From Blepharisma stoltei (taxonomy: Eukaryota > Ciliophora > Heterotrichea > Heterotrichida > Blepharismidae), in the NCBI GenBank assembly GCA_914767885.1, contig CAJZBQ010000024.1:434001-498000 (forward strand): DNA of 64,000 bases, read 5' to 3'. The position numbers and the translations under genes were made by a program. Of this stretch, positions 21,341-32,063 are shown in pieces. Position 1 is the first letter of the stretch, and every line of letters starts with the position of its first letter. The notes under the pieces were generated by a model. That model ran no database searches, was not told the origin of the DNA, and was given only the letters and a program-made list of their open reading frames with translations.

Positions 21341-23492
21341 CTATTTAATCGGATCATTTTTTTCTTTTTCATTCAGTAACTCCCATTGACAAGATTTTGG
21401 TGGCTTTGTTCTTGAAATCCATAAGAAAACCCCAAAAGAAAGAAGCACTAAAAATGCAGCAACCCATAGTCCTGTATAGTGAGTAAAAGTACTGAAATAT
21501 TGAACTGGATAAGTATAAATTAATGATAGTATCTGCGCCATAAAGAAAATCATGTTTGTAGGAATAGATTCTTCAATCCTCAAATTCTGTTCCACTGCAC
21601 ATCTGATTCCAAGAGGCACGAATCCAACTAAGCTGAAACCAACAAAAACACTTCCAATAATTGCTAAAAGTAAAGTTCCAATTAGCGCAGCCCAAAAGAT
21701 CATTGAAAAGATGCTGACCCCCCTCCCTCCGTGAGTGAACAAAACCATTAGAAAAATCACCATTTTTTGCCCAAAAAACCCACCCTCTGTGAGTGAACAA
21801 AAATTTTTTATGGAAAAAATTTGATATATAAATGATAATTAGTATAATGAAATCTAGAGCTAATTCTGTTTAATTTTAAACGAATTGCGTTTTAAAACAT
21901 AAATTTTATAAATTAAAAAATTAATATTTGCTTTCCAATTTTTGTGAATTAGGGATTTTTTAAATTTCGAAAAAAATATTTTTTATAAAATTTATATATA
22001 AATGTTTTTAAAAAAAAAAATTAACCCCCCTCCGTGAGTGAACAAAATTTTTTTTGTTCACTCACGGAGGGGGGGGGAGTGAGTACTAAAAACACTCTTA
22101 ACGGCTTCAAAATAGCTTTAAATTTTTCCACTAAACAAGTAGCTATTAAGCCGCCAAACATCCCAGTCATAACCAAGCTAAAGCCGATCCACCCCACTTC
22201 TACAGACCTCATGCCTGTGGTTGATAGCAATTGTCCCATAATTCCAAGTACTGTATAGCTTACTGCAACTCCGCTGCTGGAGCAAAGCACAATTCCAAGC
22301 ATTTTTTTATCCTTTAAAGCTTCTTTGCACGATTCTTGGAAATTTTCAAAGTTTTGCTCAAGATTTATGTTTTCTTTTTTCGAAAAAACTGCATTAATAA
22401 TCAAAAACAGGCTCGCATATAGTGCTTCCGCAAACATAAGAACTGGAACGTTGTTGACATATGGAGGAATTACAAAACCGCACCCGATACCCACAAAATT
22501 GCTGAGGCTGCCAATTGTGGTAGCTAAAAGTTGCTCTTTAGGAGGAAACCACTTACTCCCCCTCATCCTTGATCGAACGACTCGCCATCGTTCGATCAAG
22601 GATGGGGGTTAATAAAAATTTTTTTTGGGAAAAAAATTTTATATATAAAATAAAATATATATATAAATTTTGTTTTATTTACTTTTAAATAAGAGGGTTA
22701 AGAGTATTTAATAATTATTTTTACAGCAAAAAATTGAATTAATTTTTCATAAAAATACCAATTTTTTATATTTTAATTTATTAGTTACCCCTTTTAAACT
22801 GTATAAATTTTAATTTGTTACTTATTAAATTAAAATTTGTTTTTTTAAAAATTTTAAAAAATCTCTATTTTATTAGATTATTGAGTTTTTAAGCCCATTT
22901 GATGACTAAATTACTTTGAATGGTTGATTCCGAAGCTTTCTATCGTCTCAAAGTGTCTGAAAACAACTTCATTAGGTACATCTTCCCAAGCTTTTGATAA
23001 CTATTATATTTTTATATATATAAAAAATTTGCATGATATGAAAATCGTTCGATCAAGGATGGGGTTAATTTCCCATTTTTAAATTTTTACAGTCAATCGT
23101 TCGATCAAGGATGGGGGGGAGTTAGCAGCTAAAGTGGAACAGCCTGGCAAGACCATACTGTTTAAAGAAGCTACAAGAAATTGGCCTATTAAAGCGAGTG
23201 CGAAATTTGGACCTGCAACATACCGAATTCAGCAACCAATGCAGGTTATGAGCCAGCCAATATTCATGCACCAATAATAATTTCGGCCAAGCGCCCAGGA
23301 AGCGAATGGGGCAAATGGCAGATACATTATGAAATAGCTTTCTTCAAATAAATTGATCAAGTTTGCACTCGCACCATAGTACTCTTGAGCCTTTTCAGTG
23401 ATCGGAGTTAAAGTGCATCAGACAAGGCCATTCATAGAGCTTATCCCAACATAACATAACAGCATAAGCCATCTCCTTGGAGAAGGTTCCAT
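21341..23492 (-). CDS. SLC49/FLVCR-like major facilitator transporter, cut by two IESs
   Basis: Predicted 405-residue, roughly 12-pass membrane transporter after removal of IESs 21715-22082 and 22553-23124. SLC49 family members carry haem, choline or related substrates; the substrate here is unknown. Family-like features: N-terminal RRWLMLLCYVGISSMNGLVW, the loop FPPKEQLLATTIGSLSNFVG after helix 5-6, then GCGFVIPP. Trp codons at several positions are TGA. Joins: GCT-GCT-AAG-TGG (…STLAAKWFPPKEQ…) and TTA-GTA-CTC-AGC (…RVFLVLSIFSMIF…). The C-terminal tail is short and charged. The start ATG at 23492 is the first in frame. The protein is somewhat shorter than animal members. Confidence 0.88.
21715..22082. 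mobile_element. IES, family A with TGA/TGA junction (no TA)
   Basis: Left: TGA then CCCCCCTCCCTCCGTGAGTG; right hairpin ends CGGAGGGGGGGGGAG then TGA. The frame of the transporter requires excision at this TGA repeat. Confidence 0.88.
22553..23124. mobile_element. IES, family F (TTA/TTA)
   Basis: Left hairpin CATCCTTGATCGAACGACTC / CGTTCGATCAAGGATGGG, right tandem ends at about 23045 and 23097. Excision (569 bp) restores …LAAKWFPP…. Confidence 0.9.
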
Positions 23493-23787
23493 TCTAATTA
23501 ATAATCAAATTTAATTGGATTCGCTAATATTAATAGTTTGCCCATACTTTGAAAATTTATGTCTTTTATTTAGAGCGTAGAGACAGCTTCGACTCTAGAG
23601 ATATAAACTTGCTTATATATATAAAATCCCCAAAAATAGAAGTCAGCGGACGATCCGGTTTATGAAAAAGCAAAATAACCATTAAGATTTTCTTTAAATA
23701 AATTGAGAATCATTTTCATCAGAGTATACAGTTTAAGATATAATTAGCTTATTTTTCAGATAATCCCCCTTATGTAAATTTAATATA

Positions 23788-26206
23788 ATGCAAAACAAAG
23801 GAAACTCTTTTAACACGCTTTTCAGTGGGTTTAGAAATGACAGTTCTGATGAAGAAGGAGAAGTAAAGGAACAACATCAATTTATTACAGACCCAGAACA
23901 AATGCGTTGTGATACGATTCTGACTAATAAACAAGTTGAAATTTTTCTCAAATATTTGAGCGCACCAAATTTTAATTTCACAAAAATTTGGCTTAATAAA
24001 TTCAACCTTGTTGCAAATAAACATTATGGAATTATTTCAAAAAATGATGCTTTATTTAAGCTTTACAAAACAATTGTTATCAATATAACTCAAGATATCT
24101 ACCCTATGATAGAAGAAGACAAAGATATGGCTCCTGCAATTTTAGAAATATTTTCAGAGCTTTACTATAGAAAAGATTTTCCTCCATATCAGCATATAAT
24201 TGATGAATATCGTATCGATGTTTTAAATCAGCGAGTTGTAGATATTGTTAATGAAGTCAGAAAAGAAGCCTATAAGACGAGGAAAAGAGAAAAAAACCAA
24301 AAAAGTCGGCAAAAAGAAGCCCAAAGAAAAAGAGAAAAAATAAAAATAGATTTAGATCCGTATGATTCTGTATGCCTACCTATCAAAAGGGACAGAGAGG
24401 ACACAGAGCTATCGCCTGAGCCAAAAACTCAGCCTGATGAGCCCATAAATTTAGATCAAAACTTCCAAGCGGAACTCGCAATGAACAGTTTGTGGCTAAC
24501 AGGGCTAGAACACAACCAAGAAGCAAACTCTGACAATAATCAAATGCAAATTGATGGTAAAGAAGCTTCAGTTCAAATCAAAAACTCACAAATTGATGAG
24601 GAAATCAGCCAAAAATTAAACCATGAAGAAGAAATTAAAGTCAATGATAGTGAAGTAAAGGCTGAAATGGATGTTGAAGAAAACAAAGAAATGGAAAATA
24701 GCAATAAGCAATATGAGATCAATAATGCTGAAGAAAGCAGAGATATACAAATAGAAAAAAGAGAGATGACAATAAAAGGAGAAGAAGCTGATGGATGGGG
24801 GGATTTTGAAGAATGAAGTGAAGTGCCAGAGCAAAATAATAAAGGAAAGACTACTGCTGAGAATATTGACGAAATTACAGATGTCAAGCCGCTTTCTTTA
24901 AATCCTAAAAGAGAGGAAAAGGATGTATTTTTAATACCAGAGTTCCGAAATGAAGAAAGATCTAATGCAAGGCTTGATCCTCGAGCTGTCGCGTTTTTGA
25001 AAGCAAGAGGAATCGATTTTTTGCTGGAATCCCCAACTATAATGGAAAAGCTCGAAAAATTTCATATAATTTTAGACATCGATAATACACTTGTTGCAGC
25101 AAATTCAGAAGTAACTGTAAAAGCATTAAAAACACCTATTCCTGCTCATACTCAAAAAATCTTCGTTAAAGATTGTCCAATTTATGTAGCACAACGCCCT
25201 GGGGTTAGTGAATTCTTAGAATTAATATCTAAATTCGCTGAACTTTATGCTTATTCTCATGGCAGTGTCGACTATGCAGCAGAAGTGATTAAAATTCTTG
25301 ATCCATCCAAAAAATACTTCAAAGGAAGAGTTTTGGGTTCTGAAAATAATATAAATGCAAATATGAGAAAAAGCTTACTCTCGCATTGGGATGTGTAAAG
25401 TCATTAGAAGTTGTTTTTCGGAAATAAATCCTTTAGTGAGCGAACAAAATAATTCTTTTATATAATTTATTTCAAATAAAATAATTTTATATAATTAATA
25501 GTTACATGAGGGACCTACAACTAATCATATAAAACTTTAAACAACTAGTTATTTTTTTTTTAATCAAATAGTCATATTTTTTTTTTCTATGCAATTTTAT
25601 AAAAATTAAAATAAACAAAAAATTCTTGTAAAAGGGGGGAAGCTAGAAATATTCTCCTCAAAGTCAGGAATAAGCATAAATCCAGATCTACTTTTAGTAA
25701 TTGACGATCAAATGGTCGTATGAGACAACCCCATTTACTGCATTCCTGTTGTTCCTTATTACCCAATGAAAATACCTAACAAAAATACTTTTATTTGCCA
25801 TCCAAGGCTTATAGAATTATATAACGAAGAGAATTTGCCCTTTATTTATGAGCCCCCTGCACAATCGAATCTCTTAAATATAGCGGAAGCCTTAAAAGAG
25901 TCATATTCACAATTTATATCAAATAACTGCAAAAAGACAGCAATATTCGAGTTTACTGATTATAGGAATAGCATTTTAAAAGGAACCCCGCTATCTTTTA
26001 ATGTTTATGAAACAAGGGTTGGTCAAGGTGATTATACAGCAAACAAGCTTAAGAGCTATAAAATTATAGCAGAGTCACTAGGAGCATCTACTAGCACAAA
26101 CGGTTTTGAAGTAGTTGAAACAACTAAATATACAACTGAAGTCTCAACAGCATGGCTCCTGGATTGTTACCTTCATATTCGATCAATTCCAAGGTTTAAT
26201 AATTAA
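23788..26206 (+). CDS. FCP1/CTDP1-like RNA polymerase II CTD phosphatase, with one intron and one IES
   Basis: 727 residues. FCP1 removes phosphate from the C-terminal domain of RNA polymerase II. Seen: catalytic LDIDNTLV (DxDxT) near residue 430, FVKDCPIYVAQRPGVSEFL, YAYSHGSVDYA, FKGRVLGSE and, after the IES, LLLVIDDQMVVWDNP, all in HAD/FCP1 order. The C terminus (LKSYKIIAESLGAST…TAWLLDCY) fits a BRCT domain. The N-terminal 340 residues are charged with an acidic stretch and one TGA Trp (24814-24816). A 16-nt intron 25395-25410 and the IES 25425-25645 must both be removed; only this pair keeps the frame and avoids the TAA. The IES lies between two catalytic motifs. Confidence 0.85.
25425..25645. 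mobile_element. IES, old family A copy (TA common)
   Basis: Left: TAA then ATCCTTTAGTGAGCGAACAA; right: AAAGGGGGGAAGC then TAG. The inner hairpin and tandem copies are lost. Removal of 219 bp, with the 16-nt intron, restores the phosphatase. Confidence 0.75.
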
Positions 26207-26472
26207 AAATTATGTTTTATAATCTTTAATTTAAAAATCCTTATAGATACAAGCCCCATCAGTCACAAATGAGCTACTCAGTCATGAAATTAGTCATTGG
26301 CAGTTTATGCTGCTTTAAATGCTTGCTTTTAAGGTTTTTATATCAGTGAATTTTAAACATAAAGATTAGTGAAGTAATATTATCAAAATCCAAAAGTGAG
26401 GATAAGATCTAAGTCAAAAATTCATGTTCTCTAAAATGAATGCTAAAGTCAGAAATAAATTTATAAACCAAA

Positions 26473-27318
26473 ATGGGTTCTTCCGAGAGCAATTGTGGAT
26501 TTAGAGTTATCGATGTAAACCCAACCTCTCCAGCCCATCAAGCAGGGTTGATAAGCTATCTTGACTTCATTGTCTATGCCAATGGTATCAGGCTTCAACA
26601 AGATGGACCGCTTCAGAATATAATTTCTAAGAGTATCAGATGCAAAGTATTTTTGAAAGTTTTCAATATTTTGGATCAAGCATTTAGAGAAATAATTGTA
26701 ACCCCTAGAAATGATTGGGGAGGTGAAGGACTATTAGGTGCTACATTGAGGTGGGAAGACTGAACAGAAATTCCTAGCTTAAGAATTATCGAAGTTTTTC
26801 CTAATTCTTTAGCTTCAGAGCTTGGTTTAGTAGAGAATACTGACTTTATATTAGGAACTGCAGATGAGACTTTAAATAGTTTGAGCAGACTTGAAGGGAT
26901 TCTTAGACATTATGAGGAAGCCACGCTATTTGTATATAACTCAGAAATTGGTGAGGTCAGAAAAATCCATGTAAAAAACCCAGAGAAAAAAAGCTTAGGC
27001 TGTGGCGTTGGTGAGGGTGTTTTTCACGCATTAGACAAAGCTAAAATAGAAGCATTAAAAAAAGAAAAATCAGAAGCTAAACAAGAAAAACCAGAAGAAA
27101 AGAAAGAAGACGTAATTGTTACAGTTCCACAGCAAAAGCCAAAAGATGAAAATATCCCTCCACCCCCTCCACCCAAAGCAGAAACCCACAACATTGAAAA
27201 AAAGCCCGAAAGCAGCGGGGTAATCAAATTGTTACCACCTCCAAGCATATATGACCTCAATGATGAGAAAGCAGGCTTTCAAACCAATATATTAAAATCA
27301 AAATATATCATTCAATAA
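26473..27318 (+). CDS. GRASP (Golgi reassembly stacking protein)-like, two PDZ domains
   Basis: 281 residues. GRASP proteins tether Golgi membranes and take part in unconventional secretion. MGSSESNCGF gives an N-myristoylation site. PDZ1 about residues 8-100 (FRVIDVNPTSPAHQAGL, DFIVYANG, VTPRNDWGGEGLLGATLRW) and PDZ2 about 100-185 (LRIIEVFPNSLASELGL, DFILGTAD, LFVYNSEIGEVRKI, SLGCGVGEGVFH), matching the GRASP tandem PDZ pattern with its WGGEGLLG and LGCG signatures. A TGA Trp joins the two halves. A Lys/Glu and Pro-rich tail follows (PPPPPPK). No intron or IES. Confident family call. Confidence 0.92.
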
Positions 27319-27417
27319 TTAATTAGCAAATTATCAAATTTATTAGCCTACAGCTAATTACGATTATTCAGTATTGTTTCTACTGATTTAAAATTAAAAA
27401 TAATTACTTATTTTAAA

Positions 27418-29484
27418 ATGGGAGTAGGCACTTGCTGTGGAAAACACAACAGAGACTTAAAACGACCTTCTAGAAGAGAATCGACAGACACCATGCATCT
27501 GGCTGAAAAGCTAAATAATCGCGACTCAAAAATTCACATAAAAAGCGACAGTATTGGTTAAATAGACATCCAAAAATATTATGACGTTGAATGGGAAATC
27601 GGAAGTGGGCATTTTGGGAAAGTCAAAAGAGCTTTTAGCAAAGACGTAAAAATCTCTCAAGACTTCGCTATAAAAAGCATCCCGAAGTCAAAAATCAAAG
27701 GCAGAGTGGAGCTTTTGCAAAGGGAACTAGGGTCTCTTATGGTAGTAGATCACCCAAATATAATCAGACTTTATGAGGTATATGAAGATAAGCATTATAT
27801 ACATTTAGTGATGGAATTATGCACAGGAGGAGATTTGTTTACACAATTATTAGAAAAAGGTAGGTACAATGAAGGAGAGGCTGCAAGAATTATTTATTCA
27901 ATCCTCCATGCATTAAGCTAACGATGACCCCCCTCAATCTTCATGTCTATTGCAACAAAAAATTTTCGAAAAAATCTTCATGCCTACTGCAACACAGCAT
28001 TTTTATAAAAAAAATTAATGCATTTTTCTCTAGGTGAGTTTCTCAAAAACCCCATAAAACAGCGCTGCTGTAGGCGTGTCAATGACCTTCTCTTCGAGAT
28101 TTGGACGGCTATTGTCATTGCTCGCCAGTTTATTAAACTTATCTAGCTAAAAAGTACGGAAAAATTTAAAATGCGTATCGAAAATTTGTTGCAAGAGACA
28201 TGAAAATTATTATTTTTTTTAATATAAATTTTTATATTAAAAAATTGCATTTTTGTTGAAATAGGCATGAAGATTGAGGGGGGGGTCATCGTTACTTGCA
28301 CAGCTTGCATATCGTGCATAGAGACTTAAAGCCTGAAAATATTATGTTTGCCACTCATGATGCAAATGCTGAAGTCAAACTGATTGATTTTGGCCTTGCA
28401 AAAAAATTTATTACAGAGGACTGTTTATTGCATACTCCTGTTGGCACTTCTTATTATGTGGCACCTGAGGTGCTTCAAAATAACTACGGACCCTCATGTG
28501 ATATATGAAGCTTAGGTGTTATTTTATATATGCTTTTAACTGGAAAGCCACCTTTTAATGGTAGATCAGATTTAACAATTTTCAAAAATATAGGTGTTTT
28601 CCCTATATGGCCCGATACTAGGCCATGGGCTCTCCGTAGAATCCCTCTGCTGGAGAATCCACGGCCCTTATCGGGCCATATAGGGAAAACACCTATATTT
28701 ATCTTGCTCATATCCAAAAGAAGGAAGTTCTGAGTGAGAATCTTTATCTGAAGACGCGCATGATTTATTGACAAAAATGCTTAATTCAGCACCTCAGCAT
28801 AGAATTACCGCGAGTGATGCCCTAAACCATCGGTGGTTTGAAAAGAGAAACCATAAAGACTCGAGAGTTATAGATAAAATTATCTTCAGCAGGCTAAAAA
28901 AGCAAGTCTACACAAATCAATTAGTAAAAGAGAGCATGAAGCTTATGATAAAATATACAAAAGAAGAGGATATCAGTCAATTAAATGACATTTTTAGAGA
29001 ACTTGATCAAGAGCACACAGGACTTTTAACTCCTTCGGAGCTAAAAGAAGGGCTGATTAAAGCAGGAATTTCTTTGGACATGGAAACAATAGAAAATATT
29101 ATTAGAAATGCAGCATATGATGAAGGAGATAAACTTGATTATACAGCTTTTATAGCGGCCACGTTGGATAGGAAGTTATTACACAATAAAGACACTCTTT
29201 GACTTGCTTTTAAGCAATTTGATATAGATAACACAGGAACAATTTCTATAGAAAACTTAAAAGAAGTGTTTAATAGAGGAGGCAAAAAAATAAGGAAAAA
29301 AGAATTACGGAAAATTCTTGAGATTTATGGAATTGATGAAAATAAAGGAATTAAATTTGAAAATTTTTGCAATATTTTTCAAAGTAATGTTAATTTAGAA
29401 AATGATGAAGATATTTCTAGTTTGGAAAGTGTCTATTCGAGAAGAGGGCCAGAAAAAAGTGTCATGGATAGCAATAGAGTATAG
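27418..29484 (+). CDS. Calcium-dependent protein kinase 1 (CDPK), one intron, two IESs
   Basis: 524 residues after removal of intron 27551-27565 and IESs 27919-28294 and 28591-28695. N terminus MGVGTCCGKH is a myristoylation/palmitoylation site. Kinase: GSGHFGKVKRA, Lys in FAIKSIPKSK, ELCTGGDLF, HRDLKPEN, DFGLAKK, APEVLQNNYG, DI-W(TGA)-SLGVILYMLLTG. Autoinhibitory junction about residues 330-360, then EF-hands (FRELDQEHTGLLTPSELKEG; YDEGDKLDYTAFIAA; FKQFDIDNTGTISIENLKE; a fourth degenerate). The first and second loops lack some acidic ligands. CDPKs couple Ca2+ rises to phosphorylation in alveolates. The next gene is a paralogue with an intron at the same place. Confidence 0.93.
27919..28294. 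mobile_element. IES, family B (TA/TA)
   Basis: Ends TAACGATGACCCCC at left and GGGGGGGGTCATCGTTA at right. Same body as the 1403 copy without its nested insert. Excision gives ALS-YLHSLHIVHRDLK. Confidence 0.92.
28591..28695. mobile_element. IES, group H palindrome (103 bp)
   Basis: Arms TAGGTGTTTTCCCTATATGG and CCATATAGGGAAAACACCTA with a GC-rich centre. TA is doubled at both ends, so the exact pair is uncertain; TA 28591-28592 with 28694-28695 gives KNIYLSCSYPKEG. Confidence 0.85.
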
Positions 29485-29773
29485 CTTTAATTATAATTTA
29501 TCAGTCTTTTTTGTACAAATAAAAAACTCAAAAAATATAGCAGCCTTAGCCTTAGGAAGATTCTTTGCTATAATTAGAGATTTATAAAAACTTGACTTCA
29601 TTAATAATTTTTATTAAATAGACAATTATGATTCTAGTAATTAAAAGCTCTTTATTAATGTAATATATTAATTCTAGCTTTTATGAAATAAAATAATTAA
29701 TTTTTCTGGTAAATTCGAAAAATTAATAAATAGTAACAGTTTATTAATGTTTTTTATTTTATAAACAAAACAA

Positions 29774-31958
29774 ATGGGAAAATGTTTTAGTAAATCCAGG
29801 AAAGAGCCGATAGATAAAATTTCAAAGCAGCAGCCTCCAACTTCTGATACTCTTATTGATAAAATGACACATAGAGGTTCAACTGTTCCAATTATTTATG
29901 ACAGTATTTTTTAACCAGATATTCAGAAATATTACGATCTTCAGGTTTCTATTGGTAGCGGACGCTTTGGAAATGTTAAAAAGGCTCTGAGTAAAGATAA
30001 AAAAGTCGAGCAAGAATTTGCAATAAAGAGCATCCCAAAATCAAAAGTTATTGGCGATTTAGAAGTTCTTTTAAGAGAATTAGCTTATCTTATGATTGTT
30101 GATCATCCAAATATAATCAGACTCTATGAAGTCTATGAAGACAGTAAATACATTCATTTAGTTTTAGAATTATGCACAGGAGGAGAGCTTTTTACACAAT
30201 TATTAGAAAAAGGAAAATATGCAGAAAGTGAAGCTGCAAGGATCATTTATTCAATACTTCATGCATTGAGCCACCTGCATAGCCTTGGAATTGTGCATCG
30301 AGACATCAAGCCAGAAAATATTCTATTCTCTACTCCAGATTCTGATGCAGAAATAAAATTAATTGATTTTGGGCTTTCAGCTAAATACAATAAAGAGAAA
30401 ACACTAATGCATACATCTGTAGGGACAGTTTATTATATTGCTCCAGAAGTGCTTAAAAATAACTATAAAGAATCTTGCGACGTTTGAAGCTTAATTCCCC
30501 TCTGTAAGCTAACAAAACCATTGGAAAAATCCCTGTTTTTTGCCAAAAAAAAATCAGTGAGCGAACAAAAAATGTTTTATTATAGCGTTATCTCTAACTA
30601 GCTTTTTTAATTTTAAACTGCTTTCATTTTAAAACATAAATTTTACAAAATAAATAAATATTTGCCTGAAAATTATTTTGAATAGGGAATTTTAAATATT
30701 TACTGTTAAATTTATATTCTAAAAAAAAATTAATCCCTTCCTTTAGTGAACAAAATTATTTTGCTCACTCACTGGAGGTGGGAAGTTAGGGGTGATAATG
30801 TACATGCTATTGACTGGAAACTTGCCTTTTCAAGGAGTATCAGATAATGAAATTATTTCAAACATTCTTACTCCCCCTCCGTAAGCGAACAAAAAAATTG
30901 GAAAAAATCTCTATTTTTTGTGGTAAAAACCCTTAGAATATTTTATTTAAAATAAAATTTATTTATGACAAAATATTTTGATATATAAATGATAATGATT
31001 ATTATGAAATCACGAGCTAATTCTGTTAGACTTTAAGCAACTTGCATATTAAAACATAAATTTTACAAATTAAATTAATTTGTGCTTTCAATTTTTTTCT
31101 AATTTGGGATTTTTTAAATTTCGAAAAGAAAAAATACTATAAATTTATACTAAAAAAAGACCTCCTCCATGAGCTAACAAATATATTTTCGCTCGTGGAA
31201 GGTCGGGGTGAGTTAGCTGCTCATATCCAAATGAAGGAAATCCTGAATGAGATTCACTTTCAGAAGATGCTCGAGATTTGATAGCAAAATTACTGAACCC
31301 AAATTTCGAAGAAAGAATTTCAGCTTGCGACGCATTAGATCACCCCTGGCTTATAAAAAGAAACCAAAAAGATGTCAAAATGATCGAAAGCAAGGTTTTC
31401 GATAGGCTGCAAAAGCAAACATCCACAAATCAACTGGTCAGAGAATCTACAAAATTTATGGTGAAGTATGTCAAAGAAAAGAAAATTCGTAAACTCAACC
31501 ACGTTTACAGAGGGCTTGACAAAGATCATTCAGGCTTTATATCAGTGGCAGAGCTAAAGGAAGGGCTTGAAAAAGCTGGAATTTTTAAAGATCATTCTGA
31601 GGTCGAAAATATTATCAGAAATTTAGCATATAGTGAAGAAGAGCGACTTGATTACACAGATTTCATTTCAGCTACACTAGATAAAAAAGATTTATACAAT
31701 AAAGATATATTGTGGATCGTATTTAAGCAGCTTGATGTTGATAACAGTGGGGACATCTCTTTGGATAATCTGAAAGAAGTTTGCAGCAGAAGAGGGAAAA
31801 AGGTGTCAAAAAACGAATTTAAAGAAATTTTGAAGCAATATGGACTGGAAGAGAAAGAAGGTATCAACTATGAAGATTTTTGTAGGATATTTGAAGGTAA
31901 AATACATATAGGCAGCTCTGATGTAGATAAATTATCACATCGAATTTCTGAGGAGTAG
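29774..31958 (+). CDS. Calcium-dependent protein kinase 2 (CDPK), one intron, two IESs
   Basis: 509 residues, tandem paralogue of the gene at 27418. Intron 29904-29918 (15 nt) is at the same position, just before (D)NIQKYYD. N terminus MGKCFSKS is a dual-lipidation site. Kinase motifs: GSGRFGNVKKA, FAIKSIPKSK, HRDIKPEN, DFGLSAK, APEVLKNNY, DV-W(TGA)-SLGVIMYMLLTG. Four EF-hand segments follow, the first (YRGLDKDHSGFISVAEL) and third (FKQLDVDNSGDISLDNL) with complete-looking loops. IESs at 30491-30788 and 30868-31215 sit in the C lobe; both are family A, unlike those in the paralogue, so they were gained after duplication. Confidence 0.93.
30491..30788. mobile_element. IES, family A (TTA/TTA), diverged
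   Basis: Left: TTA then ATTCCCCTCTGTAAGCTAAC; right: CACTCACTGGAGGTGGGAAG then TTA. Excision gives WSL-GVIMYMLL. Confidence 0.87.
30868..31215. mobile_element. IES, family A (TTA/TTA), diverged
   Basis: Left: TTA then CTCCCCCTCCGTAAGCGAAC; right: CGTGGAAGGTCGGGGTGAG then TTA. Excision gives SNILSCSYPNEG. It occupies nearly the same codon as the group H IES in the paralogue. Confidence 0.87.
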
Positions 31959-32063
31959 TGTAATTTAAATATTTATGTAATATTGGAGAAAGAATTTACT
32001 GGAATTTTTAAATCAAAAATATTTAATTTTTTTCTGCATAATTGCTATAATAAAATTTGTCTA

